From CAZENU01 sp965222125 (lineage in GTDB: Bacteria; Chloroflexota; Dehalococcoidia; Lucifugimonadales; CAZENU01): a stretch of 64,000 nucleotides of DNA. Each line of letters begins with the position of its first letter. Position 1 is the first letter of the stretch. The stretch covers positions 930,001 through 994,000 of the forward strand of contig CBDCTC010000006.1 of NCBI GenBank assembly GCA_965222125.1. The letters are read 5' to 3'. Under the pieces are notes generated by a model. It ran no database searches, had not been told where the DNA came from, and saw only the letters and a list, made by a program, of their open reading frames with translations. Positions 49,775 through 58,899 of this stretch are shown here, piece after piece. The translations under genes were made by a program, and so were the position numbers.

Positions 49775-52201
49775 ATGACGACGGAGAAAACGAACGGAGC
49801 GCACGCACACGGGACGGCAGCCGGCGGCAAGAACGGGCACGTCGAGCTTACCGACAACGCCCGCGTAGTGCTGGAGAAGCGCTACCTGCGTAAGAACGAC
49901 GATGGCAACATCGTCGAAACCCCGGAGGGGATGTTCCGACGTGTCGCCCACGCCATCGCCACGCCCGAGCTGGACTACGGAGGACCGGATGAGGCCGCGA
50001 AGTGGGAGGAACGGTTCTACGAGGTGATGGCGCACCTTGAGTACGTGCCCAACTCCCCCACCCTGATGAACGCCGGCATCGAGCAGCCTCAGGGCGGGGG
50101 CACCGGCACCCTTTCCGCGTGCTTCGTCATCGGGCTGGACGACAGCATGGACGGCATCATGACCACCGCCAAGGAGGCGGCGATGGTCCAGAAGTTCGGC
50201 GGAGGCACTGGCTTCGCGCTGTCCGAAATCCGGCCCAAGGGCTCGATGATATCGACCACACACGGAAAGGCCTGCGGGCCGATCGCCGTCCTGCGGCACC
50301 TGTCGTCGGTATCCAAGCTGGTCACCCAGGGCGGAAAGCGCGACGGCGCCAACATGGCCGTCATGGACGTGCACCATCCCGACATCCTGGAGTTCATCGA
50401 CTGCAAGCGCGTCGAGGGCGAGATCCACAACTTCAACATCTCCGTCGGGGCCAGCCACGAGTTCATGGAGGCCGTGAGGGCAGGGACCGACTATCCCCTC
50501 CGCACCGAGGAAGACCCCCAGGGCCCCGACTCGCCCGTGGTGGAGATGGACCGGCTCGACGCCCGGACGGTCTTCGAGAAGATTATCGACGGCGCCTGGC
50601 GCAACGGCGAGCCCGGAATGATCTTCCTCGACTGGGTCAACCACAGGAACCCGACTCCGCAACTCGGCCGAATGACGGCCACGAACCCCTGCGGCGAGCA
50701 GCCGCTGCTGCCCTACGAGTCGTGCAACCTGGGCTCGATCAACCTCGTGAGGTTCGTCAAAGAGGTGAACGGCGTTCCGACGGTGAACTACCAGCGCCTG
50801 CGGGAGGTGGTCACCATCACGACCCGGTTCCTGGACAACGTGATCGACGCAAACTCCTACTCGGTTGACAAGATCGAGGAGATGACCCGGGCCACCCGCA
50901 AGATCGGCCTCGGCGTGATGGGATTCGCCGACCTGCTGGCCAAGCTCAGGATTCCCTACGACTCCGAGGAGGGCCTGGAGACGGGCCGCCGCATCATGAA
51001 CTTCATCCAGCGGGAGGCCGACCGCACGTCCGAGCGGCTGGCGGAGGAGCGGGGCGTATTCCCGGCCTTCGAGGGCAGCAGCTACGACGCGCCCGGGCAG
51101 CCGAAGATGCGCAACGCCTGCCGGCTGACGGTGGCGCCCACGGGTACGATATCGATGATCGCAGGCTGCTCCAGCGGCATCGAGCCGCTATTCGCGCTGT
51201 GCTACCACAAACACAACATCCTGGGCGGAGAGAGCCTGCTGTACGTCGACAGCGGCTTCGAGCAGGTGGCCCGGGAAGAGGGCTTCTACAGCAAAGATCT
51301 GATGGAGTACCTCGCCGAGGGCGGCTCCCTACAGGAGCGCGACGACGTGCCGGATTGGGTCAAGAGCGTGTTCGTGACCTCAGCGGACATCTCCCCGGAG
51401 ATGCACGTCAGGATGCAGGCTGCGTTCCAGGAGAGCGTAGACGCCGCCATTTCCAAGACGATCAACTTCCCCAACGAGGCCACCAAGGACGACGTCACCA
51501 AGGCCTACACGCTGGCCTGGGAGCTGGGCTGCAAGGGGATCACCGTATACAGGGCCGGCAGCCGTGAGGCCGAGGTGCTGACCGCCGGCGCGGACGACGG
51601 CGCGAAGCGGAAGGCCGCAGAGTCCACGTCGCAGGCTAGCACGGGGCTGCTGGTGGAGCGCCAGCGGCCTCCGGTGGTGCGGGGCATCACCGAGCGAGTC
51701 CGGACGGCCCATGGCAACCTGTTCGTCACGGTCAACTACGACGAGGACGGCCGGCCGTTCGAGGTATTCGCCGCCCTGGGCAAGGCGGGCAGCACCGAGT
51801 CCGCGCAGCTCGACGCGATCGCGCGCCTGGTGTCGATGGCACTGCGCGCTGGCGTCGATCCGAACCAGATCATCGACCACCTGCAGGGCATCACGGACGA
51901 GCCGGTCTGGGACTCCGGCAGACTCGTCCGGTCGGCGCCCGACGCGGTGGCGCTCGTGCTGAGCCGGCACCTGCGAGATGAGCCCGCGACGGTGGCCCAG
52001 AAAGAGACGCTGGAGGATCCCGGGTCCGCTCAGCCGGCGCTGTTCCAGCTCGCGCGGCCGCAGGGCCCGACCGAGAACGGCTCTGCAACCAACGGCCACT
52101 CACGTGGACCGAGGACGAAGTGCCCGGACTGTCAGGGCGCGCTCATATACCAGGAAGGGTGCGCTCGCTGCCTCGACTGCGGCTACAACAGGTGCGAGTA
52201 G
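49775..52201 (+). CDS. nrdJ: vitamin B12-dependent (class II) ribonucleotide reductase
   Basis: NrdJ, 808 residues, makes deoxyribonucleotides with an adenosylcobalamin radical and works with or without oxygen. An N-terminal segment of about 70 residues precedes the barrel. NSPTLMNAG, FGGGTGFALSEIRPKG and NPCGEQPLL near 304, whose Cys306 is the radical site, and SCNLGSINL near 316 define the active site. PTGTISMIAG lies near 454. The C-terminus has a Cys-rich tail (CPDCQG, CARCLDCGYNRCE) that reduces the active-site disulfide. ATG 49775 has AGGAG eight bases upstream; earlier frame is Arg-rich and overlaps nrdR. It lies next to its regulator. Confidence 0.96.
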   Translation: MTTEKTNGAHAHGTAAGGKNGHVELTDNARVVLEKRYLRKNDDGNIVETPEGMFRRVAHAIATPELDYGGPDEAAKWEERFYEVMAHLEYVPNSPTLMNAGIEQPQGGGTGTLSACFVIGLDDSMDGIMTTAKEAAMVQKFGGGTGFALSEIRPKGSMISTTHGKACGPIAVLRHLSSVSKLVTQGGKRDGANMAVMDVHHPDILEFIDCKRVEGEIHNFNISVGASHEFMEAVRAGTDYPLRTEEDPQGPDSPVVEMDRLDARTVFEKIIDGAWRNGEPGMIFLDWVNHRNPTPQLGRMTATNPCGEQPLLPYESCNLGSINLVRFVKEVNGVPTVNYQRLREVVTITTRFLDNVIDANSYSVDKIEEMTRATRKIGLGVMGFADLLAKLRIPYDSEEGLETGRRIMNFIQREADRTSERLAEERGVFPAFEGSSYDAPGQPKMRNACRLTVAPTGTISMIAGCSSGIEPLFALCYHKHNILGGESLLYVDSGFEQVAREEGFYSKDLMEYLAEGGSLQERDDVPDWVKSVFVTSADISPEMHVRMQAAFQESVDAAISKTINFPNEATKDDVTKAYTLAWELGCKGITVYRAGSREAEVLTAGADDGAKRKAAESTSQASTGLLVERQRPPVVRGITERVRTAHGNLFVTVNYDEDGRPFEVFAALGKAGSTESAQLDAIARLVSMALRAGVDPNQIIDHLQGITDEPVWDSGRLVRSAPDAVALVLSRHLRDEPATVAQKETLEDPGSAQPALFQLARPQGPTENGSATNGHSRGPRTKCPDCQGALIYQEGCARCLDCGYNRCE

Positions 52202-52214
52202 GAGGAGACATCCC

Positions 52215-52418
52215 ATGGATATCTTCACCCGAACGGCCCTCGTCTTCGAGCGTTGGGAGCTCGTAGCCGAGGCCGAAGACATCTACACTGGCGGCCGACG
52301 GACCGAGTCCGAGAAGAACAGGGACCGCGGCTGGCCGGCCTCGGACCTTCGTACTCGCCGCCTGGTAGAGAATTTCGCCCGCCAGGACGAGATAACCGTC
52401 CTTCTCACCAGGTTCTGA
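52215..52418 (+). CDS. small unrecognised protein after nrdJ, 67 residues
   Basis: ATG 52215 has a perfect ribosome-binding site (GGAGGAG at 52201-52207) that overlaps the nrdJ stop codon. The product begins MDIFTRTALVFERWELVAEAED and ends DEITVLLTRF; it has a charged centre with many Arg and Asp residues and no membrane span. I do not recognise the family. Its spacing from nrdJ implies cotranscription, so it may assist the reductase, but that is only context. Confidence 0.65.
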   Translation: MDIFTRTALVFERWELVAEAEDIYTGGRRTESEKNRDRGWPASDLRTRRLVENFARQDEITVLLTRF

Positions 52419-52574
52419 CGGCCGGCAGCCGGGGTGTCTTGACTACCGCGCTCCCGCCTGTCATTCTGGGCACGGCCAAGAACCCTCCCCGCGGCTCGCC
52501 CACAATTGCTCTCGGCCTCCTTCGGCGTCCCGTCGAATGAGGCTCGCGTCGGCAAGAGTCGGGAGTCATGCGGC

Positions 52575-53615
52575 ATGGCAGGCCTGAGGTCGGACTTGGT
52601 ATCTGATTCGCGACCCGCTATCGTCGTCACCATGGGCGACCCATGTGGGATCGGACCTGAGGTCACCGCGAAGGCCCTGTCTCAGCCGCTCGTGTACGAA
52701 CGATGCCGCCCCGTCGTACTCGGCAGCATCGCCGCGCTGGAGGCGGCCATCGAGACCTCGGGGAACGGCGTCAGCGCGAATGCGGTCCGCTCGCTGGACG
52801 ACGCGGCAGGCGACCCCGGTGGAATCGACGTCCTGGACCCGGGGAACCTGGACTACGGCCTCCTGGCGCCGGGCCAGCTGTCCGCAGAGGCCGGCAGGGT
52901 CTCGGTGGAGTGGGTGCTGAAGGCCGGTGAGCTGGCCGCGTCTGGCGCGGTGCGGGCAATCGTCACGGCGCCCATCAACAAGGAAGCGTGCAGCCTGGCC
53001 GGATACAAGGACGTCGGCCACATGGAGATCTTCCAGAGACAGAGCGGCGCCGTCGACGTGGCGACGATGCTGATGGCCGATCAACTCAAGGTCGTGCATC
53101 TGACCACCCATCGATCGTTACGGGCCGCGTGCGACTACGTGACCCGCGAGAACGTTCTGACGAAGATCGAGCTGACCCACAGATCGTTCGAGGAATGGGG
53201 CTACAATTCACCGCGAATCGGAGTCGCGGCGCTGAACCCTCACGCCAGCGACGGCGGGATCATCGGAGACGAGGAGGCGACGGAGATCGGCCCAGCCGTG
53301 CGGGACGCCCGGTCCCGGGGCATCGACGCCATCGGACCGGTCCCGGCGGATACTGTTTTCAATCAGGCGATAGATGGTAAGCTCGACGTAGTGCTGGCGA
53401 TGTACCACGACCAGGGGCACATCCCGATCAAGGTGCACAACTGGGCGAAGAGCGTCAGCGTGAATCTAGGGCTGCCCTTCATCAGGACGTCGGTGGACCA
53501 CGGCACCGCATTCGACATAGCGGGGCGGGGCGTGGCCGACGAAACGAGTATGATCGAGGCCATCTTGGTGGCGGTGGCGCTGGCGGAGGGCAAGGGACTG
53601 CGGGCCGGAGGCTAG
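52575..53615 (+). CDS. pdxA: 4-hydroxythreonine-4-phosphate dehydrogenase (PdxA family)
   Basis: NAD-dependent dehydrogenase of 346 residues. VVTMGDPCGIGPEV near 20 is the family signature; TAPINKEA binds phosphate; metal ligands lie in LTTHRSLRAA, in VAALNPHASDGG and in the end of the barrel (MYHDQGHIPIK, DHGTAFDIAG). PdxA acts in pyridoxal phosphate synthesis by the DXP-dependent route. Paralogues of the same family work on other hydroxyacid phosphates, and no pdxJ or other vitamin B6 gene is near, so that second possibility stays open. ATG 52575 is chosen; the frame is open upstream. proC starts 15 bases downstream. Confidence 0.85.
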   Translation: MAGLRSDLVSDSRPAIVVTMGDPCGIGPEVTAKALSQPLVYERCRPVVLGSIAALEAAIETSGNGVSANAVRSLDDAAGDPGGIDVLDPGNLDYGLLAPGQLSAEAGRVSVEWVLKAGELAASGAVRAIVTAPINKEACSLAGYKDVGHMEIFQRQSGAVDVATMLMADQLKVVHLTTHRSLRAACDYVTRENVLTKIELTHRSFEEWGYNSPRIGVAALNPHASDGGIIGDEEATEIGPAVRDARSRGIDAIGPVPADTVFNQAIDGKLDVVLAMYHDQGHIPIKVHNWAKSVSVNLGLPFIRTSVDHGTAFDIAGRGVADETSMIEAILVAVALAEGKGLRAGG

Positions 53616-53629
53616 GGACCGGAAGAGCT

Positions 53630-54436
53630 ATGCCAATATCGTTCGTGGGCGGCGGAAAGATGGGCGAGGCTATCGTGAGCGGCATTCTGGAGGCCGGAGT
53701 GGCCGCCGGCCGCGACGTGAGAATCGCCGAGCCGGTCGAGGCACGCCGCGACTACCTGTCGAAGAAACTCGGCGTTGAGGTGAGGCCGGCGGCGGCCGAC
53801 GTCCTGGACGGCGCCGACCTGGTCGTCCTCGCCGTCCAGCCGAAGGACCTTGCCGCGGTCATGCGAGATGTCGGCCCCGGCCTGACCGATGGCCAGGTCG
53901 TAGTATCGATAGTCGCCGGGGCAGTGATGAACACCCTGCTGGACGGTCTGGGCCACGACGCGGTCATCAGGGTGATGCCCAACACGCCGGCCCAAATCGG
54001 CGCGGGGATGACGGTCTGGACCGCCTCTTCGGCAGTGCCGGAGGCGCAGATGGAGGCGACACGGCGGATGCTGCAGACGTTGGGCGAGGAGCTCTACGTC
54101 GCCGACGAAAGGCTGGTGGACATGGCGACTGCCCTCAGCGCGAGCGGCCCGGCGTACGTGTTCCTCTTCATCGAGGCGCTCATAGACGCGGGCGTCTATC
54201 TCGGAATGCCGCGGGACATGGCCCGCAAGCTCGCCCTGCAGACGGTGGCCGGCAGCACTCGGCTGGTCGACGAAACGGGGCTCCACCCGGCGCAGCTCAA
54301 GGACATGGTGACGTCGCCCGGCGGTACGACTATCGAAGCGCTGCGCACCTTCGAGCGCGGCCGGTTCAGGGCGACGGTGATCGACGCCGTGAAGGCAGCC
54401 TACGAGAAGTCACAGGCGTTGGGGACGACACGATGA
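53630..54436 (+). CDS. proC: pyrroline-5-carboxylate reductase
   Basis: ProC, 268 residues, makes proline by NADPH-dependent reduction. FVGGGKMGEAI at the N-terminus binds the cofactor; VLAVQPKDLA and VRVMPNTPAQIGAG (seen as VIRVMPNTPAQIG) follow. The C-terminal dimer domain has ALSASGPAYVFLFIEAL and the substrate loop DMVTSPGGTTIEAL. It lies between pdxA and yggT, with an ATGA overlap at the 3' end. The proC-yggT neighbourhood is widely conserved. Confidence 0.95.
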   Translation: MPISFVGGGKMGEAIVSGILEAGVAAGRDVRIAEPVEARRDYLSKKLGVEVRPAAADVLDGADLVVLAVQPKDLAAVMRDVGPGLTDGQVVVSIVAGAVMNTLLDGLGHDAVIRVMPNTPAQIGAGMTVWTASSAVPEAQMEATRRMLQTLGEELYVADERLVDMATALSASGPAYVFLFIEALIDAGVYLGMPRDMARKLALQTVAGSTRLVDETGLHPAQLKDMVTSPGGTTIEALRTFERGRFRATVIDAVKAAYEKSQALGTTR

Positions 54437-54696
54437 GCAACTTCCTGGTCAACTTCATAGAGCTGTTCGTGCTGGTGCTGAACCTGGCGATCTTCGGCAG
54501 GGCGATCATGTCGTGGATCTCGCCGGAGGGGACCGACCCGCTGAGCAAGGTCTTGTACCAGATCACCGAGCCGATTCTGAAGCCTGTGCGACAGATCATG
54601 CCGTCGACCGGGATGCTGGACCTCAGCCCTCTGGTCGCCCTGATCCTCCTGAACGTCATCACGTACTTCCTGGTCCTTCCCGTTTTGGGGAGATGA
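54433..54696 (+). CDS. YggT family membrane protein
   Basis: YggT family protein of 87 residues with two membrane spans (VNFIELFVLVLNLAIFGRA and LSPLVALILLNVITYFLVL), between which ILKPVRQIMPS is the conserved amphipathic loop. Its role is uncertain; suggestions include cell-division placement and osmotic response. The start overlaps the proC stop by four bases (ATGA). In many bacteria yggT is followed in the same operon by yggU (DUF167). Here that domain is found in the neighbouring convergent gene. Confidence 0.9.
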   Translation: MSNFLVNFIELFVLVLNLAIFGRAIMSWISPEGTDPLSKVLYQITEPILKPVRQIMPSTGMLDLSPLVALILLNVITYFLVLPVLGR

Positions 54697-54705
54697 GCGC
54701 GACAG

Positions 54706-56487
54706 TCAGGCGCCCGACCTCAGTCTGCCCAGAACGGCCCTGAGCGCGGCGTCCTCTACTCGGACCAGCTTGTCTCGGCTCTTCCTGCCCCCGACGATGG
54801 CGACTCGCCCCGGGGCGACGTCCAGGCGGTCGGCGATGAGTCTCACGGCAGCGGCGTTCGCCCTGTCCTCGTGCGCCGGAGCCGTCACGTAGACCCGGAC
54901 TCGCCCCTGATCGTCGACCGACAGCTCGTTGCGGCCAGACCTCGGCTGCACCCGGACCTCCAACGTCGCGTGGCCGGGCGTTTCGACGTCCCGGCCCGCG
55001 CCGGGGACGGCTCCGCTTCGCTTTCGGGCCGACGCATGCGGGCCGGCGACGGTTCCGAACAAGGCGCGTGTCCACCGGGAGTCTTCAGGGCCGACCGGTG
55101 CGTCGTAGTAGGACCGGACGTTGTACGCGCCGGCCGCGGCCAGGATCAGCCCCGCAGCGGCGAGAGAGACCGCCGTGGTCGTCCTGCCACGCATCAGGTC
55201 GAGCAGGCCGACGAAGGCGTAGCCTGCCGCCGCGTATACCACGGGCAGCGCGACGATCAGCCGCCCGTACATGCCGTCGTCCCGCGTCAGGCCGACGACC
55301 ACTGAGGCCGCGGCCAGGGTCGACCAAAGGTGGAAGGTCTCCCGACTACGCCACCTCCACAGCGCGGCTATCAGCCCCGCGGCGGCGAGCAGCGCGGTGG
55401 CGGGGTCCAGGAGACGCCGTGCATCTCCGTCCCCGCGCAGGGGCAGCGCGACCGCCGTGGAGACGATCCTGCGCATGGCGAACCGCGCTCGTTCCATCAG
55501 CCCCGGCTGCACGATGTACTCGGCCGATCTCGACAGGCCTACGGCGCCCAAGCGCCCGCCGGCCTCGTCCGAGTGGGAAGCCAGGGACCAAACGTACGGA
55601 ATCGCGACGACCAGGGCGGCGGCCAGAAAGGCGGCGCATCTGCCCAGAACGACGGCCACGGCGCGCTCTCCGGCCAGCAGCTCACGCGCCCACCAGAGGC
55701 CCACGGCGATGGCGAAGATGTAGAACGCGTTGTGAGTGTAGGCCGCCGCTCCAAAGACGGCGCCGGCCAACGCGAAGCTTCGCAGCCGGCCCTCCGACCT
55801 CAGGGCCGTCAGAAGCAGATAGCTGGCGGCAAGCTGAAGGAGCACGAGGCCGCCGAGCGGCAGCGCCAGCCTCGAGTAGCCGATATGCCATAGGCTGAAG
55901 GCCAACAGCATCCCGCCCAGAACGGCGGCGCGAGCGCCGAACGCGGCGCGGCAGTAGACGAAGAACATCGCCACGGCCGCGACTCCCAACAGAGCGGACA
56001 TGAGCCGGATGGAGGCCGCACTCTTGCCGAATACGCCGCCCCACCCCGCCAGGACGTAGACGAAGCCGGTCGGCTGCCCACCAGCGGCCTCGGACCACAG
56101 GCCGACGGTCCGGCCCGCCAATATGTCCGATACCGCGGCGCGCACGTCCGACTCGGAGCCGACAACACCGTCCGGGTACGACCCCAGATCGGCCAGCCTG
56201 GCGAAGACCGCGACCGCGAAGAACAGCGCCACAGCCGCGTAGAGAAGCACATCCCGCCGAGACCCGACGCGCGGAACGGCGTTCGACGGCGGCTCCGGCT
56301 CCGCCGCCATGGCAGTCCGGCCGCCCACCAGCAATAGGCCGCACTCGTTACAAAAGCGCTGGCCCGGCGGGTTGGGCGAGCCGCACGACGGGCATGTCGC
56401 CCGTCCGTTCAGACCCGCGCCGCAGCTACCGCAAACGGCTGCCGAGAGCCGGTTCTCATAGCCGCAGCCGCTACAGTGTATGGGCAT
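54706..56487 (-). CDS. zinc-ribbon polytopic membrane protein fused to a DUF167 (YggU) domain
   Basis: Protein of 593 residues in three parts. Residues 1-50 hold two zinc ribbons with eight Cys in pairs (CSGC, CGSC, CPSC, CNEC). Residues about 78-470 hold ten or so hydrophobic segments, resembling the GT39/dolichyl-mannosyltransferase-like family in pattern (LGSYPDGVVGSE near the first loop is reminiscent of its acidic active site, though no full match is claimed). From about 506 to the end there is a DUF167 fold (LEVRVQPRSGRNEL, VRVYVTAPAHEDRANAAAVR, VGGRKSRDKLVRV). DUF167 is normally a stand-alone protein encoded just after yggT. Here it is joined to a membrane protein and points the opposite way. 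The join is in one frame. Confidence 0.75.
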   Translation of the reverse strand: MPIHCSGCGYENRLSAAVCGSCGAGLNGRATCPSCGSPNPPGQRFCNECGLLLVGGRTAMAAEPEPPSNAVPRVGSRRDVLLYAAVALFFAVAVFARLADLGSYPDGVVGSESDVRAAVSDILAGRTVGLWSEAAGGQPTGFVYVLAGWGGVFGKSAASIRLMSALLGVAAVAMFFVYCRAAFGARAAVLGGMLLAFSLWHIGYSRLALPLGGLVLLQLAASYLLLTALRSEGRLRSFALAGAVFGAAAYTHNAFYIFAIAVGLWWARELLAGERAVAVVLGRCAAFLAAALVVAIPYVWSLASHSDEAGGRLGAVGLSRSAEYIVQPGLMERARFAMRRIVSTAVALPLRGDGDARRLLDPATALLAAAGLIAALWRWRSRETFHLWSTLAAASVVVGLTRDDGMYGRLIVALPVVYAAAGYAFVGLLDLMRGRTTTAVSLAAAGLILAAAGAYNVRSYYDAPVGPEDSRWTRALFGTVAGPHASARKRSGAVPGAGRDVETPGHATLEVRVQPRSGRNELSVDDQGRVRVYVTAPAHEDRANAAAVRLIADRLDVAPGRVAIVGGRKSRDKLVRVEDAALRAVLGRLRSGA

Positions 56488-56525
56488 CGTTGGCTCCGGA
56501 CGAAGTGCGCGTCACCGCTGCTCTC

Positions 56526-57278
56526 CTACGCGTGCGCCGTCGCGCCACCGTCGACGTAGACCGTCTGTCCGGTGACGAAGTCGCAGGCGTCGGAGGCGAG
56601 GTAGACGACGAGGCCGCCGATGTCGTCGGGACGTCCGCGGCGGCGGGAGGGCAGGAACCGTGCCAGGCCGTCCTGGGGATCGAGCGGGCCGGTGGTGAGC
56701 CACCCGGCGCCGACGGCGTTGACGCGTATGCCGTGGCGCGCCCACTCCAGCGCGAGCGACGACGTGAGCTGCCGCACCGCTCCCTGACTCGCCGCGTAGA
56801 CGGCTGAGTTCGACAGGCCGCGGACCGACAGGCCGGACGAGATGTTGACGATGCGGCCGCCGCCCTGCCGCAGCATCCGCCTTCCCACGGCCTGGCAGCA
56901 CAGGAACATCGACTTGACGTTGACGTCCATCACGGCGTCCCACTCCGCCTCCGTCACGGCGTCGAAGGGCTTGCCGAGCTCCACGTGGGTACTGTTCACC
57001 AGGACGTCGATACGCCCCATCTCCGCGGCGACGCGGCCGACCATCGCCTCGACATCGGCCGCGCGCGTCACGTCCGCGTCGACGGCGACGGCCCGCCTGC
57101 CCGCGGCCTCGACGGCGCGCGCCGACGCTGCGACTTCGGGCTCGTAAGAGCCCGCCAGCGCCACGTCCGCGCCCGCTCCCGCCAGGGCGGCCGCAAGGTG
57201 GCGCGACCAGCCCCGCCGATCGGTCGTCAGCAGGGCGACCTTGCCGCTCAGAGACGGTGCCGTCGGGAGGCCCATCAC
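56526..57278 (-). CDS. degenerate SDR family protein, catalytic lysine replaced
   Basis: SDR-like protein of 250 residues. The fold is clear (VDADVTRAADVEAMVGRVAAE, RIVNISSG, YVDGGA at the end), but the key residues are altered. The cofactor loop TGxxxGIG is replaced by TDRRGWSR, NNAG is NSTH, and the catalytic YxxxK is YAASQ with Gln for Lys. It is probably inactive or needs a partner. The start overlaps the stop of the canonical SDR upstream (57275) by four bases, so the two are made together. In the BbsCD dehydrogenase of anaerobic toluene breakdown an inactive SDR subunit pairs with an active one. Confidence 0.8.
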   Translation of the reverse strand: MMGLPTAPSLSGKVALLTTDRRGWSRHLAAALAGAGADVALAGSYEPEVAASARAVEAAGRRAVAVDADVTRAADVEAMVGRVAAEMGRIDVLVNSTHVELGKPFDAVTEAEWDAVMDVNVKSMFLCCQAVGRRMLRQGGGRIVNISSGLSVRGLSNSAVYAASQGAVRQLTSSLALEWARHGIRVNAVGAGWLTTGPLDPQDGLARFLPSRRRGRPDDIGGLVVYLASDACDFVTGQTVYVDGGATAHA

Positions 57279-58078
57279 GGCTCCAGCGGCACCACAGGCG
57301 CGTACCCGGTCGGCGCATAGCCTCCGGCCAGTCCACCGCCGTCGGCAACGAAGAGCGCGCCGTTCATGTAGTCCGACGCGGACGACGCCAGGAAGACGGC
57401 TATGGGGCCCAGCTCCTTCGGGTCTCCGACCCTGCCCACGGGTATGAAATCGGGCCGGGGCAGCACTTCCCGGGACGCCTCGGTAGCCTCGGTCGGGAAG
57501 TAGCCGGGCACGATGCAGTTGCTGGTCACGCCGTACCTCCCGAGGCTCGTCGCGAGTGTGCGCGTGAGCTGTATGACGCCGCCCTTGGCGCAGGCGTAGG
57601 CGTAGTTATCCCGACCGCCCCTCAGGCCAAAGCCGGAAGAGACGTTGATGATCTTGCCGCCGCCCCGCTCGACCATGTGCTCGGCTATTCCGCGGGAGCA
57701 GAGAAACGCGCTGGTCAGATTGGATTCCAACCCGGCCCTGAACTCCTCCACCGATATCTCCCAGATCGGCGCCCCGCCGTGGGCCGTCACCATTCCGGCG
57801 TTGTTGACGAGCACGTCCACCCGCTCGAGCTCGCCCAGGACCTCTCGAAACATGGAGCCCACCCGGTCCGGGTCGGTGACGTCGGCCGAGACCGCGAGCG
57901 AGCGTCTGCCCAAGGCGGCCGCGTCCCGCGCCGCGGCCTCCAGCGGCTCGGGCCGACGGCCGACGACCGCGAGGTCGGCGCCCGCGCGCGCGAGCGCCAG
58001 GGCCATCTCCCTGCCGAGACCCGTGCCGCCGCCCGTGACGACGACGACCTTCCCCGCCAACTCTAGCGACTCACCCAT
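57275..58078 (-). CDS. SDR family oxidoreductase, canonical partner
   Basis: Classical SDR of 267 residues with all catalytic elements: TGGGTGLG at 15-22, NNAGMV, Ser in NVSSGFGLRG and YACAK. The protein continues for 20 residues past the usual end (YAPTGYAPVVPLEP). It directly follows birA (3 bases) and is coupled by ATGA to the degenerate SDR. The substrate is unknown. Pairing with a non-catalytic homologue suggests a heterotetramer. Confidence 0.87.
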   Translation of the reverse strand: MGESLELAGKVVVVTGGGTGLGREMALALARAGADLAVVGRRPEPLEAAARDAAALGRRSLAVSADVTDPDRVGSMFREVLGELERVDVLVNNAGMVTAHGGAPIWEISVEEFRAGLESNLTSAFLCSRGIAEHMVERGGGKIINVSSGFGLRGGRDNYAYACAKGGVIQLTRTLATSLGRYGVTSNCIVPGYFPTEATEASREVLPRPDFIPVGRVGDPKELGPIAVFLASSASDYMNGALFVADGGGLAGGYAPTGYAPVVPLEP

Positions 58079-58081
58079 CGT

Positions 58082-58864
58082 TCACGTCTGCAGCGTCACC
58101 TCGCCCGCGATCGCCGTTCGGACGGACCCGTCAGGGCCGGTCAACAACAGGTTGCCGTCGTCGTCCACGCCGGTGGCGCGCCCGACCATCTCACTGTCCC
58201 GCCATCTCACACGGACGGTCAACCCGAGCGTGTCCAGGCGGCGGGCCCAGCGGTCGGTGAGCGACTCTCCGGCGCGGACCTCGGCGTACCGGTCGTCCAC
58301 GTCCTCGAGGACGGCCCGTAACACGTCGACGCGGTCGAGCGGGGCGCCTGTCGCGGCCGCCAGACTGGTGGCGGTCTCGGCGATCTCGGGAAACGCCGAC
58401 GGGTCGAGGTTGACGTTGATCCCTATGCCCAGGACCGCGTGTTTCATCCCTCCCGCGTGCATGGCGCCTTCGATAAGGATGCCTGCCAGCTTCTTCCCGC
58501 CTATGCGGACGTCGTTGGGCCACTTGACGGTCGCGTCTACGCCGGTCAGCCGCTCGACGGCGGACGCGACGCCCAGGGACGCGGCCATGTTCATCTGGCT
58601 CAGCCAGGAGCGGTCCGGCCTCAGGACGACCGAGAAGGCCACGTTGTCGCCGGGCCCCGTAACCCAGCGCCGGTCCATCCGTCCGCGGCCGGAGGTCTGC
58701 TCTTCGGCAAGCACCACCGTGCCCTCGGCATGTCCGGCGTCGGCGAGAGCGGCGGCCTCATCCATCGTGGAGCCCACGACGTCGCGGTAGACGATGCGAC
58801 CGCCTATCATCCGGCCTTCGAGCAGAGTCCGGAGACATCGTATTTCACTGGCCGTCCATCCCAA
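58082..58864 (-). CDS. birA: biotin--[acetyl-CoA-carboxylase] ligase
   Basis: BirA catalytic type, 260 residues, activates biotin with ATP and attaches it to the carboxyl-carrier protein. EQTSGRGRMDRRW near 58 binds biotin and ATP, KWPNDVRIGGKKLAGIL near 112 contains the ligase lysine, and GIGINVNL follows. The C-terminal SH3-like domain is present. There is no N-terminal DNA-binding domain, so this is the monofunctional form that does not repress transcription. The start is TTG 58864; starting at ATG 58810 would remove the first helix (ASEIRCLRTLLEGRMIG), which other members have. Confidence 0.92.
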   Translation of the reverse strand: MGWTASEIRCLRTLLEGRMIGGRIVYRDVVGSTMDEAAALADAGHAEGTVVLAEEQTSGRGRMDRRWVTGPGDNVAFSVVLRPDRSWLSQMNMAASLGVASAVERLTGVDATVKWPNDVRIGGKKLAGILIEGAMHAGGMKHAVLGIGINVNLDPSAFPEIAETATSLAAATGAPLDRVDVLRAVLEDVDDRYAEVRAGESLTDRWARRLDTLGLTVRVRWRDSEMVGRATGVDDDGNLLLTGPDGSVRTAIAGEVTLQT

Positions 58865-58899
58865 TGCGGGGCCGAGTCACCTTGACAGAAGCTGAGGCG

